A stretch of 64,000 bases of DNA from Bacillus sp. SJS. GTDB taxonomy: Bacteria; Bacillota; Bacilli; Bacillales; Bacillaceae. A program made the position numbers and the translations under genes. The notes below the pieces were generated by a model. It saw only the letters and a program-made list of their open reading frames with translations. It ran no database searches and was not told where the DNA came from. Positions within the stretch are counted from its first letter, which is position 1, and the number at the start of each line of letters is the position of its first letter. The stretch lies in contig NZ_JAQV02000031.1 of NCBI RefSeq assembly GCF_000732485.2, positions 62,001 to 126,000 of the forward strand, written 5' to 3'. Shown one piece after another: positions 10,450 to 23,084 of the stretch.

Positions 10450-10995
10450 TTATATTTGAAAATTTCTAAACTTTTTGTTTATCCAATTAAAGAAGGAATA
10501 TCCTATGATTAATCCAATGAAGTTTAGAACTACATCATCAATATCAATTCCTCTACTACCCAGTTTTAAGTAAAATAGAAAAAACTGGCCAACTTCTATT
10601 GCAATGGGGAGAAGCAAACTAATAAAAAATATTTTTTTCCAATTTATTTTTTTTGAATATAAAGGTAAAAGAAAGCCTAAAGGAAGAGTGAGTAAAATAT
10701 TACCAATTAAGTTTGTGATTACGACTTTTGTAGGTATAGATGAATTTAATGCAGACCTTATATATTCGATAATTGTTTTAAAAGGTATAAAATTAATCGA
10801 AAGATAATTAAATTGAGGAGCAGGAATGATCCAAACAAAATATAATAAATAAATAATATAAGTAATAAAAACGATACGAATACATTCTATCTTCCACTTA
10901 ATTCTGAACTTTTGAATAAGCATTAAACGCAATATTACATAGGTTAAAAGTAATGGAACAACAAAGATGTATAAAGGTTCTAATAATCTTATCAT
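10450..10995 (-). CDS. VanZ-like membrane protein
   Basis: A 181-residue, very AT-rich gene with about five hydrophobic segments. The VanZ signature is present: NLIGNILLTLPLGFLLPL, then EVGQFFL and GSRGIDIDDVVLNFIG. VanZ proteins confer low-level teicoplanin tolerance in enterococci, but most family members have no known function. The start at 10995 is chosen because TTGAGGT lies 8 nt upstream; an ATG 45 nt earlier lacks a ribosome site. It is the first gene of an AT-rich island between two copies of the namZ 3' end, and is convergent with namZ. Confidence 0.85.
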   Translation of the reverse strand: MIRLLEPLYIFVVPLLLTYVILRLMLIQKFRIKWKIECIRIVFITYIIYLLYFVWIIPAPQFNYLSINFIPFKTIIEYIRSALNSSIPTKVVITNLIGNILLTLPLGFLLPLYSKKINWKKIFFISLLLPIAIEVGQFFLFYLKLGSRGIDIDDVVLNFIGLIIGYSFFNWINKKFRNFQI

Positions 10996-11038
10996 AGATG
11001 ATACCTCAATATTATTTATTAACAAATTATTTATTAAC

Positions 11039-11075
11039 AAAGGAGCATGGTTCTTAAAAAATCATACTCCTTTTT
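11039..11075 (-). terminator. Terminator of the small secreted protein gene
   Basis: AAAGGAGCATG (from 11039) pairs with CATACTCCTTTTT (11063-11075). On the reverse strand it follows the stop of the gene at 11094. It could also act on the forward strand. Confidence 0.55.
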
Positions 11076-11093
11076 AGAAGGGTTAGCAATTAC

Positions 11094-11492
11094 TTATTGA
11101 TTTATAGTACCCGAGCCTTTTACTCTGCTTGCATATCCAGTATCGTCATTTTTATCAACATTAACTGTGTATGTACCACTGCTAACAGTGCCGAACGATT
11201 TAGTGTAGCTAGAACCATCTGCCAACATTTGAGCACTGTATTTAGTGAACAAGCTTTTATAAATTTGAACAGTATAACGGGACTTTTTAGATTGTACATC
11301 CCCTGCAGAATTATACGTATTTCCTTTTGCGGTTGTAGATGTAGATTTATTAGCTAATGAATGTTCTTTGCTGCCACTTACACTTGAAGAGATATCAAAG
11401 GAATATGTCCCGCTATAAGCACTAACGATGCTTGGAATAGCTATTCCTAAAGCCAAGGTACTTGCGGCAATAATTTTTTTACTTTTTTTCAA
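11094..11492 (-). CDS. Small secreted protein of unknown function
   Basis: 132 residues starting at TTG (AGGAGG 8 nt upstream). A clear signal peptide (KKSKK, then IIAASTLALGIAIPSIV, cleavage after SAY or nearby) leaves about 105 residues that are rich in Ser, Thr, Gly, Lys and Tyr, have no Cys or Trp, and look beta-sheet-like (alternating GTYSF, RYTVQIY, GTYTVNVD). The family is not recognised. It diverges from a two-gene ABC transporter, so a secreted bacteriocin-like or envelope-active protein handled by that transporter is possible, but there is no leader motif or Cys pattern to prove it. Base composition matches the island. Confidence 0.7.
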   Translation of the reverse strand: MKKSKKIIAASTLALGIAIPSIVSAYSGTYSFDISSSVSGSKEHSLANKSTSTTAKGNTYNSAGDVQSKKSRYTVQIYKSLFTKYSAQMLADGSSYTKSFGTVSSGTYTVNVDKNDDTGYASRVKGSGTINQ

Positions 11493-11518
11493 TATAATTT
11501 CCTCCTAATCCATATTTT

Positions 11519-11547
11519 GTATTACAATAATAAACAAGTATTTTCAA
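11519..11547 (-). promoter_or_regulatory. Promoter of the small secreted protein gene
   Basis: On the reverse strand, -35 TTGAAA (11547-11542) and -10 TAATAC (11524-11519) are separated by 17 nt. It leads into AGGAGG and the TTG start at 11492. Confidence 0.5.
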
Positions 11548-11594
11548 CATTTTTTTAAATGATGAATCATAATCTACTAATGGGGGTCTATTCT

Positions 11595-12278
11595 TTGACA
11601 ACTGGAATATTAAAAGCCACTGGAATTACAAAAAAATATAGTCAGGTCCATAAAAATGTACTAGAATCAACGAGTTTCTCTATTGAGGCAGGTTCTATCC
11701 ATGTAATTGAAGGTAAGAGCGGATCAGGTAAATCCACTTTTTTAAGCATAATTGGCGGTATGGAATATCCTTCCAGCGGAAAGGTCTATTATAAGAATGA
11801 ATCTTTATACGATTTATCTGACTCTAAGCAAGCTGTTATAAGAGGAAAAAAATTTGGTTTTATTTTTCAATCATTTCAATTAATTCCTGAGTTAACTGCA
11901 TGGGAAAATATAACACTTCCATTAATGTTAATGAAGCGTACGGATAGATTTGAAGAAAGAGTAAAGGAGCTAGCAGTTGAGTTGGGAATCAGCTCGCAAT
12001 TAGATAAGCGACCAAGCTTTTTATCTGGGGGGGAACAGCAAAGAGTGGCTATAGCAAGAGCATTAATTACTGAACCGGAGATAATATTTGCAGATGAACC
12101 TACGGGGAATTTGGACCAAACCACTACAAGAAGTATCATAAAATTATTTACTAAATTGAATAAGGAAAAAAAGTTATCTATAGTCATCGTTACTCATGAA
12201 AAAAATCTTTTTGAGGCTCCTCATCAATTATACACCATGAAAAATGGGGTTTTAGAGGGGATAGACAAAAATGTTTGA
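11595..12278 (+). CDS. ABC transporter ATP-binding protein (LolD/MacB type)
   Basis: A 227-residue ATPase with Walker A GKSGSGKSTF, Q-loop FIFQSFQLIP, signature LSGGEQQRVAIARAL, Walker B IIFADEPTGNLD and H-loop VTHEK. The GNLD after Walker B places it in the MacB/LolD/BceA group that pairs with FtsX-type permeases. The start TTG 11595 is preferred because ATGGGGG ends 7 nt before it; an ATG at 11559 has no ribosome site. The stop overlaps the permease start by 8 nt, so the pair is translationally coupled. Probably exports, extracts or removes a peptide or lipid rather than importing. Confidence 0.9.
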   Translation: MTTGILKATGITKKYSQVHKNVLESTSFSIEAGSIHVIEGKSGSGKSTFLSIIGGMEYPSSGKVYYKNESLYDLSDSKQAVIRGKKFGFIFQSFQLIPELTAWENITLPLMLMKRTDRFEERVKELAVELGISSQLDKRPSFLSGGEQQRVAIARALITEPEIIFADEPTGNLDQTTTRSIIKLFTKLNKEKKLSIVIVTHEKNLFEAPHQLYTMKNGVLEGIDKNV

Positions 12279-14718
12279 ATTAGCTTTTAAATTGTTACTC
12301 TCAAGGAAAAAGTGGCTCTTTTTAATGATAATTACCTTAGCTATTATAATTTCCTCGACTCTTTCTATATTCACAGCATCAGAAGCCATAAGAGATGGTC
12401 TCTTAAATAAAGGGTATTCCCAATATGGAAAACATAGTGGGGGACTAGTAGAGGTGAAAGCATCAAAAGAGGAGTTAAAAGGAAAAGTACAAATGATTGG
12501 ATCTTACAATTTAGTAGATTCTTATCCTTTGAATAATAAAGGGAAATTAGCGACTATAGGATGGATGGATAAAGATGCTATAAACCTCGCTAATTTAAGT
12601 CTCTTGGAAGGACGTTTCCCTAAAGGAAAAGGTGAAGTTGCTATTGAATCAGCTTATTTAAATCTAATTCATAGCAATTGGGCAATCGGAGACACAATAA
12701 CCTTACAGGGGAAAAATAAAAAATGGACAGTTAAGTTAGTTGGTGTTATTTCTAATTATTCCTCGAAATGGTATGTGCCTATTCATTTAGACCAAGGAGT
12801 AAATGCATTCCCTAATATTTTTATAAGCAATACTGAGTCGGAAATTAGTTTAAATCATAACTTTTTAATTAATATGGGGAATGATAAAAAGAAGTCAATG
12901 GCAAAAATGGAGGAACTTTTAGCAGAGTATAAAAATAATGGGTTTGTAAATAACAAGTTATTTCTGGACGGACTTAGGGATTATGATACTATTAGATATT
13001 TATCCATTTCATTCCAAGTAATACTTTTACTGATTTCTATTTTTTCTTTAGTAAGTATGTTTACCTACTACAATAAGCTGCAGTTACAAAAAATGGGGAT
13101 TTTAAGAGCGATTGGTTTTAAAGTTAATAACTTATTTCTTATTTATATATACGAAGTTACTATTCTGTTTTTTACGAGTCTAGCCATATCTTTTCCAATT
13201 CTACCCCTTTTTAAATCGCTTATTATAAAAATGACCTATACAGGCAGTTCGACAGCCCCATTTACTTCCTTTTTTACATATGCTTTTATCATTACTTTTC
13301 TTTTACTATTATTTTTATTAGTATTGTCAATTTTTTGTTATTCATTATTTCGTGCCAAACACAATTCTGTAAAAACTTTAATGTCAGGTATTACAAGATC
13401 GCCTGTTAATCATGCTTTTTTAAAAAGCAAAATAAGGTTATTCGCAATAAAACAACTGGCTAGACAATTGTTTTTGTATCCAAAAGAATTCATTTTCACT
13501 GTGTGCGTCCTAACTTTTTCAATTTTAACGCTTTTGTTTTCCATAGTTTTACAGAAAGAATCTGATGGAATTTGGGATGCAGAGGAATATTATTATTTAA
13601 GTGCTCAAGAAATTTATGGCTTCGACACTGTTGATAATCTTCCTGTTCTCTTAAAACAAGGTTTAACTTTTTCAGATGAAGATGCAAAAAAGATAGCCCA
13701 GATCTCTGGAGTTAAACATCTAGAAAAAAACCCCTTTATGGTGGATGTTGTCCCTTTAATTAAATCAAATCAGATGACTCCCTCAATTATTAATTGGATT
13801 CAAAAATACGGCGTTGACATAAAATATGGCGATAAACAGATAGTGCCGAATGTTAGATATGAGGTTGTAGACAAGCAAGCATTCGAAATGATTTATCCAA
13901 AAGGGGATTATGAAAAGTTCAAAGGTAAAGTTATGTTATTTATTCCTAATACTGATGGTAATCAAGATAATCTAAAAATGCTTAAAGGTGAAAAAATAAG
14001 TTTTGTTAAATTAAAGAAAGAAAAAGGCAGTATACAAGAAAATGAAAAACAATTTGTTGTGTATGATGTAATAAATCAACCCCTTGTTAAAAAAATTAGC
14101 GGATTAAAGAATATAGAATATGACAATTTTACAATATTAATTGATAAAGAAAGTTTTGAGGAATATAAGTTTTTTAATGGCTATTTCGAATTTAAAATCT
14201 ATTTAGACAAGAACTTAACTAATAATGACTTTAAGAAAATAGACAGTCATATTAATCAACTAATTGCGACTGTACCGGGTAGTTTTTTTCAAAATATACC
14301 AGAGTTTATTCAAAAGGATACCCAAATTACATCACTGCTTAGTTTTCTTGGAAAATTTGCTTTTATTATTGCGTCTGTTTTATCTATTTTAAGCATGACT
14401 ATAGTTGTTTTTAGTAAATATCAACTTCAAAAGAAAGAATGGGGAATTTATTTGTCAATGGGAATGTCTAAGAAAACAATTTATTACTTTTTAACGCTTG
14501 AAATGCTCATATATTTGTTATTGTCAATAATACTAAGCTTTGTTATTTATATATCAATATTATATTCAGCTAATTTGGTTTACCCCGTATCCTCATATTT
14601 TATTTATTTTTTCAATTCAATTATGTTTGTATTACTTCTGATAGTTATTGGAAGTTCCATTATGTACGGGAAAATTGTTAAGAAATCCATATCTTCAATG
14701 TTAAGAGAGGTGGAATAG
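12271..14718 (+). CDS. Large FtsX-like ABC permease
   Basis: 815 residues with the double-FtsX plan. There is an N-terminal TM helix (about 15-35), an extracellular domain, three TM helices near 245-370 (QVILLLISIFSLVSMFTYY and following), a second membrane helix near 410-430, a second extracellular domain of about 230 residues, and a closing three-helix FtsX block (about 690-805). LGILRAIG-like text occurs as KMGILRAIGFK and again as WGIYLSMGMSK. It forms a transporter with the preceding ATPase. The size resembles permeases of antimicrobial peptide detoxification, adhesin or bacteriocin export systems. The substrate is unknown. The gene is strongly AT-rich. Confidence 0.86.
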   Translation: MFELAFKLLLSRKKWLFLMIITLAIIISSTLSIFTASEAIRDGLLNKGYSQYGKHSGGLVEVKASKEELKGKVQMIGSYNLVDSYPLNNKGKLATIGWMDKDAINLANLSLLEGRFPKGKGEVAIESAYLNLIHSNWAIGDTITLQGKNKKWTVKLVGVISNYSSKWYVPIHLDQGVNAFPNIFISNTESEISLNHNFLINMGNDKKKSMAKMEELLAEYKNNGFVNNKLFLDGLRDYDTIRYLSISFQVILLLISIFSLVSMFTYYNKLQLQKMGILRAIGFKVNNLFLIYIYEVTILFFTSLAISFPILPLFKSLIIKMTYTGSSTAPFTSFFTYAFIITFLLLLFLLVLSIFCYSLFRAKHNSVKTLMSGITRSPVNHAFLKSKIRLFAIKQLARQLFLYPKEFIFTVCVLTFSILTLLFSIVLQKESDGIWDAEEYYYLSAQEIYGFDTVDNLPVLLKQGLTFSDEDAKKIAQISGVKHLEKNPFMVDVVPLIKSNQMTPSIINWIQKYGVDIKYGDKQIVPNVRYEVVDKQAFEMIYPKGDYEKFKGKVMLFIPNTDGNQDNLKMLKGEKISFVKLKKEKGSIQENEKQFVVYDVINQPLVKKISGLKNIEYDNFTILIDKESFEEYKFFNGYFEFKIYLDKNLTNNDFKKIDSHINQLIATVPGSFFQNIPEFIQKDTQITSLLSFLGKFAFIIASVLSILSMTIVVFSKYQLQKKEWGIYLSMGMSKKTIYYFLTLEMLIYLLLSIILSFVIYISILYSANLVYPVSSYFIYFFNSIMFVLLLIVIGSSIMYGKIVKKSISSMLREVE

Positions 14719-14865
14719 GATCATAATAAGAATGTAAGCTTGCTTATTAATACCAGCTGCCTTAATATGCTGCTCTCTTATTCCACAAACGGGTGTATAT
14801 GGCAGGTGCATTACGCGTTAGCGTTCATATTGAATTTTTTAATAATTTTATAGTCTCTTTATCAT
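14719..14865 (+). other. Right boundary segment of the AT-rich island
   Basis: No gene is visible. The segment shifts from AT-rich island sequence to a patch around 14780-14830 with higher GC, which includes ACGCGTTAGCG. It then ends abruptly at the first base identical to namZ (14866). There is no transposase, integrase or obvious terminal repeat. Confidence 0.4.
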
Positions 14866-15323
14866 TTTACCCGGCAACCGGCATGATTGAAGGGACCAAT
14901 CTTTCAGAAGGGAGGGGAACTACGAAACCGTTTGAACTGGTTGGTGCGCCGTTTATTAACAGCGATAAACTGGCTGGAAAACTGAACAGCTTGAAGCTGC
15001 CGGGTGTATCGTTTAGAGCAGCATCTTTCACTCCGACATTTTCAAAACACAGCGGCAAGCTTTCACATGGGGTACAGCTCTACGTAACCGACCGGAAGAA
15101 GTTTAAAGCAGTCAAAACAGGCTTATCCATCGTGAAAACTGTAAAAGACATGTACCCGGAAGATTTTCAGTTTTTCGCAGCGGACAATTTTAACCTTTTG
15201 CTCGGAAACAGATGGGTGAAGGATATGCTGGTAGAGGGAGCATCCGTTGAAGAGATTGAAAAGAAATATGAAGAAGAAAGAACGAGATTTATGGATATTC
15301 GGGAGAAGTATTTGCTGTATTAA
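14866..15323 (+). pseudogene. Duplicate 3' fragment of namZ
   Basis: This is the C-terminal 152 codons of namZ with no start region. The first 164 bases (14866-15029) are identical to 9893-10056 at a constant offset of 4973. From there to the stop the two diverge at many third positions and at 12 residues, without any insertion or deletion. No ribosome site or promoter precedes it, so it is unlikely to be translated. It is either the displaced original 3' end of namZ or a piece of a donor allele. Confidence 0.9.
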
Positions 15324-15326
15324 ACT

Positions 15327-15353
15327 GGAGGACTCCTTACCGGGGTCTTTTTT
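15327..15353 (+). terminator. Terminator after the namZ fragment
   Basis: GGAGGACTCC (15327-15336) and GGGGTC (15342-15347) form the stem and TTTTTTT follows. It is homologous to 10354-10379 but retains the T-tract. Confidence 0.7.
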
Positions 15354-15419
15354 TCATAGGTCTGCTTCACCTTTATATGGCAAAATCCCTAACACACACA
15401 GAAAAATTTTTCATACCGA

Positions 15420-15449
15420 TTGACAGACAGAAACGCCTAGACATAGAAT
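15420..15449 (+). promoter_or_regulatory. Promoter of the hut operon
   Basis: -35 TTGACA (15420-15425) and -10 TAGAAT (15444-15449) are 18 nt apart. A loose CodY-like sequence (AAAATTCAGAAAAAA at 15474-15488, 11 of 15 positions) overlaps the leader. B. subtilis hut is CodY-controlled, so this is plausible but weak. Confidence 0.65.
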
Positions 15450-15499
15450 GAAAGAAGATATTAGTTAATAGTGAAAATTCAGAAAAAATGAGGTTACCT

Positions 15500-15937
15500 A
15501 TGACTCTGGAAGCTCAAATTGGAAAATACGCTTTGCTTCTGGCATCCCTGACCGATGAGGAATTGGCACTGCTTAAGCCATCATTTCATAAAATAAGGTA
15601 TTGTCAGGGCAAAGTGGGATCGATGAATATGCAGAAAGTCATCGCGGCAGTTGAGACCGCCGCAAAACGGAACGAACTCATTCTTGATAACTGCTACCGG
15701 GAAACTCATGCGCTTTATCATGCTGTTTTAGAAGGGATTGAAGGGGTTACCCGGGGTCAGCCTTCCATTGGCGAGATGAGCCGGACGGTAGGATTGCGGT
15801 TTGCCATTGTAAGGGGCAGGCCATATGCAGAGGAATCAGAAGGAGAATGGATTGCGGTCGCATTTTATGGAACGATCGGCGCCCCTATAAAAGGGCTCGA
15901 ACATGAAACAGCTGGTCTAGGAATTAATCATATATGA
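15500..15937 (+). CDS. hutP: Hut operon positive regulatory protein (RNA-binding antiterminator)
   Basis: 145 residues. HutP binds L-histidine and Mg2+ and then binds NAG-repeat RNA to prevent termination ahead of hutH. Conserved parts are [25 protein letters not shown] with the metal-binding His pair, [11 protein letters not shown] and the C-terminal [17 protein letters not shown] 15500 is chosen because GAGGT lies 6 nt upstream and because the product then begins MTLEAQIGK, like B. subtilis MTLHKERRIGR. An ATG at 15488 would place the ribosome site inside the gene. The target terminator lies immediately downstream. Confidence 0.95.
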   Translation: MTLEAQIGKYALLLASLTDEELALLKPSFHKIRYCQGKVGSMNMQKVIAAVETAAKRNELILDNCYRETHALYHAVLEGIEGVTRGQPSIGEMSRTVGLRFAIVRGRPYAEESEGEWIAVAFYGTIGAPIKGLEHETAGLGINHI

Positions 15938-15951
15938 AGAAACATTGCCTA

Positions 15952-16013
15952 TAGTTCATAAGTCATGAGGAGGCGATGATGGTGTTTTGCATGCCATTGT
16001 CGTCTCTTTTTTT
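15952..16013 (+). terminator. HutP-controlled intrinsic terminator between hutP and hutH
   Basis: A 13-bp stem (15970-15982 with 15994-16006, three wobble or mismatch positions) is followed by nine T. Just before the stem are spaced NAG triplets: TAG (15952-15954), AAG (15960-15962) and GAG (15967-15969). These resemble the HutP target of NAG triplets about 4 nt apart. In B. subtilis HutP destabilises such a terminator when histidine is present. Confidence 0.7.
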
Positions 16014-16030
16014 ATTTAGGAGGGATGAAG

Positions 16031-17550
16031 ATGGTGGTTTTAACGGGTGAAACGTTAACTCTTGATGACATCAGGAAAATCTGCTTCGAAGGGGAACGAA
16101 TCGTTCTCAAGCCGGAAAGCATGCGTAAAGTAGAACAAAGCAGAGAAGCAGTTTTGAAAATTGTCTCAGATAAAAAGACGGTTTATGGAATCAATACGGG
16201 ATTCGGCAAATTCAGTGATGTTGTGATTGGTGAGGATGATGTCAATGAGCTGCAGCTGAACTTAATTCGCTCGCATGCATGCGGGGTGGGAGATCCGTTT
16301 CCGGAGCAGGTTTCAAGAGCGATGGTCCTCCTGCGATTAAATGCACTGTTAAAGGGTTTTTCGGGAATCCGTCCCATTTTGGCAGAGCTGCTCGCTGAAC
16401 TGCTCAATCAGCACATTCATCCAGTCATTCCGCAGCAGGGATCTTTAGGCGCTTCAGGCGATCTTGCACCGCTCTCCCATCTAGCCCTTGTCCTAATTGG
16501 AGAAGGCAAGGTTTTTTATTCTGGAAACGTATGTAAAGCTTCTGAAGCCTTTCAGCATACAGGCCTTTCACCGCTTATATTGGAAGCGAAAGAAGGTCTC
16601 GCATTAATTAATGGAACCCAGGCGATGACCGCAATGGGGGTGATCAGCTATCTGGAGGCAGAACAGCTTGCCCTGCAAAGCGAAATGATCGCATCGCTTA
16701 CAATGGAGGGTCTGGAAGGGATTATGGATGCCTTTCACCCTGCCATCCATGAAGCTAGAGGATTTCCGCAGCAATCAGCCGTTGCGGAACGGATGAGAAA
16801 CACGTTAGCTGGAAGCAAATTAGTGACAAGGCAGGGAGAAAAAAGGGTTCAGGACGCTTATTCATTAAGATGTATCCCCCAGGTGCACGGAGCTTCCTGG
16901 CAGGCTCTGGATTATGTGAAAGAAAAACTTGAAGTTGAAATCAACGCAGCAACCGATAATCCATTGATTTTTGACGGCGGCCAAACGGTGATATCGGGAG
17001 GTAATTTCCATGGGCAGCCCATTGCCCTTGCTATGGATTTTATGAAAATAGCGATGGCGGAGTTTGCGAGTATTTCAGAGCGGAGAATCGAACGGCTCGT
17101 GAATCCTCAGCTCAATGATTTGCCCGCCTTTTTAAGTGCTCAGCCCGGACTTCAATCAGGTGCGATGATTATGCAGTATTGTGCTGCCTCGCTTGTCTCG
17201 GAAAACAAAACACTGGCCCATCCGGCAAGTGTGGACTCCATCCCGTCATCAGCGAATCAGGAAGACCATGTCAGCATGGGAACCATTGCTGCCCGCCACT
17301 GCTTCAGCATCATTCAGAATGTACGGAGAGTGCTTGCCATCGAGTGCATTTGTGCGCTTCAAGCCGTTCAATACCGGGGGATTGAACAAATGGCGGACGC
17401 TACACGTGCTTTTTATGATGAAGCAAGAAAAATTGTCCCTTCTATTACGCAAGACCGGGTATTTTCGGAAGATATAGAAAACATGACGGAATGGCTAAAA
17501 AAAAATAAAGCCGGATGGACAGCTTTAAACGAAGGAAGGGAGCTTGAGAG

Positions 17551-17569
<19 letters not shown>
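16031..17569 (+). CDS. hutH: Histidine ammonia-lyase
   Basis: 512 residues. HutH deaminates L-histidine to urocanate, the first step of the pathway. The MIO cofactor triad Ala-Ser-Gly lies in [14 protein letters not shown], and [31 protein letters not shown] and [12 protein letters not shown] are all conserved. ATG 16031 is used because AGGAGGG lies 6 nt upstream; ATG 16025 abuts it. The 3' end overlaps hutU by 19 nt. Confidence 0.97.
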
Positions 17570-21414
<3,845 letters not shown>

Positions 21415-21447
21415 CGCAGCAGGAGTTTGCCGGGACCCCAAAACACA

Positions 21448-21485
21448 AAAGGCTCAGATTGCTTAAGCAGCCTATCTGAGCCTTT
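21448..21485. terminator. Bidirectional terminator between hutG and the steT-like gene
   Basis: A perfect 12-bp stem AAAGGCTCAGAT (21448-21459) / ATCTGAGCCTTT (21474-21485) lies between convergent genes. Confidence 0.9.
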
Positions 21486-21494
21486 GTCCTTTCA

Positions 21495-22832
21495 TCATTC
21501 ATTTATATGCTTGCTGCGCATTCCGTAGTAAACTGGAAGACCCAGAGCCGTTAACGCTAATCCGCATAATGCGAGCACGGGCTGCGTTAAAAGGGTATTG
21601 ATAACGATGAACAGTCCTCCAAGGATGGCAATAACCGGCAGCAAGGGATAGAGCGGCACTTTGTAAGGACGCACAAGTTTTGGCTCCCGCTTGCGCAGGA
21701 TCACGACCGCCGCAAATGTCATCGTATAGAATATCCAAATCACAAAAATGAGCATGTCTGTCAGCGTGTTGAATCCGCCAATAAACATCATGATAATGGC
21801 GATAACAAGAATAAAAATTCCAGAATTATAAGGAACCCTGCTTTTGTCAGAAAGCTTAGCAAACCATTTGCTGAACGGCAGCTTATTTTCCATAGCCATC
21901 GCATATGGGACACGCATTCCTGTCATCACATATCCGTTGATGGAACCAAAAACGGATATAAGGATGCCGATGCTGACGAGTTTTCCGCCCATAGAACCGA
22001 ATATGAGCTGTGCCGCGTCTGAAGCAGGTGTATCCGTACCAGCAAGGGAAGATGCAGACATCACCATTAAAAAGGCAACATTGATCAGCAAATAAATAGC
22101 CATAACCGCGGATAAGCCCAAAATGATGGCTTTCGGTAAATCCTTCTTCGGATTCCGCATTTCCCCTGCGATATTTCCAACGAGAATCCACCCATCATAA
22201 GCAAACATCGTAGCAAGCAAACCCGCTCCAAGTGCCGTTAAAAAAGAGGATTGCTCCGGTCCGGGTTCAACAGGAAACAATTGGAAGGGCGCGCTTCCTT
22301 CATGCAGCAGACCAAAAATAATGATGAGCGCTAAAGGAATTAATTTGCAAATCGTGGCCACGGTTTGAATTCCTCCGGCAGCCTTTGCTCCAAGAAAATT
22401 CAGCAGGGTTAAAAAGATGGCGGTTGCGGCTGCAATCCCAACAATCAGCATTTTATGATCATTTGCAGCCAGGCCAAACAAACTGACGGTTTGAGTTCCA
22501 AAGATGATAGCCAATGCCGCAATATTTGCGGGAAAATAAATGACCGTTTGAGCCCACCCAAGCAAAAAGGCTGTTAAGTTGCCGTATGTACGCTTTAAAT
22601 AGGCCATCATCCCGCCAGTTTCCGGAATGGCTGCAGAAAGTTCCGCTGCTGTCAGTCCGGCACAAATGGTCAGTACGCCGCCAATAAACCAGGCAAGTAA
22701 TCCTAAGCTTGCCGAGCCGGTTGAACTATAAACCGCTGTCGGCTTAAAAAACACGCCGGCTCCAATCACAGTTCCTATCACTGTCGTTAAAGCGGCAAGA
22801 AAACCAATTTCCTTCTTTAACTGATGCTGCAA
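21495..22832 (-). CDS. steT: SteT-like amino acid exchanger (APC superfamily, LAT type)
   Basis: About 445 residues with 12 hydrophobic segments. The first carries the APC substrate motif GTVIGAGVFFKP, then GGVLTICAGLTAAELSA and later FAYDGWILVGNIAGEM, where the equivalent residues in B. subtilis SteT are well conserved. SteT exchanges serine, threonine and aromatic amino acids. The start TTG 22832 lies 8 nt after AGGAG; GTG 22841 overlaps it. It faces hutG across a shared terminator and could move histidine-pathway substrates or products, but that is only an inference from position. Confidence 0.85.
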   Translation of the reverse strand: MQHQLKKEIGFLAALTTVIGTVIGAGVFFKPTAVYSSTGSASLGLLAWFIGGVLTICAGLTAAELSAAIPETGGMMAYLKRTYGNLTAFLLGWAQTVIYFPANIAALAIIFGTQTVSLFGLAANDHKMLIVGIAAATAIFLTLLNFLGAKAAGGIQTVATICKLIPLALIIIFGLLHEGSAPFQLFPVEPGPEQSSFLTALGAGLLATMFAYDGWILVGNIAGEMRNPKKDLPKAIILGLSAVMAIYLLINVAFLMVMSASSLAGTDTPASDAAQLIFGSMGGKLVSIGILISVFGSINGYVMTGMRVPYAMAMENKLPFSKWFAKLSDKSRVPYNSGIFILVIAIIMMFIGGFNTLTDMLIFVIWIFYTMTFAAVVILRKREPKLVRPYKVPLYPLLPVIAILGGLFIVINTLLTQPVLALCGLALTALGLPVYYGMRSKHINE

Positions 22833-23045
22833 TGTAACCACTCCTATTTTCGTCTCTAATGGATTATTTTGTGAAAATAATCACAAAAACATTCAAAAAA
22901 AATAAAAATTTTTATTATTTCAACATTCCTAATGGGGATAAGCAATGCGTGTCAAATTTTAGCACAACTAAGAAGATGAAACAATGAAAATTTAAACAGG
23001 AAAAAAATATGAAAAAAAAGCGCTCTGTTTATAATGATTTTTTGG

Positions 23046-23051
23046 TATAAT
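23046..23051 (+). promoter_or_regulatory. Candidate -10 of hemAT
   Basis: TATAAT at 23046-23051, 34 nt before the start; another TATAAT lies at 23030-23035. No good TTGACA is spaced to either. B. subtilis hemAT uses SigD, but no convincing SigD promoter was found. Confidence 0.3.
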
Positions 23052-23084
23052 TCACCAGAATAAACTCAAAGCAGGAGGAACATC

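Noticed and set aside
11094-11492. Lactococcin 972 bacteriocin
   Set aside because: Location beside an ABC pair suggested it, but the mature part has no Trp and lacks the short aromatic pattern of that family, and the permease does not look like the usual DUF1430 partner.
14793-15323. Complete gene beginning at 14793
   Set aside because: The first 24 codons come from non-coding island sequence; only 14866 onward matches namZ, with no ribosome site, so it is a fragment.
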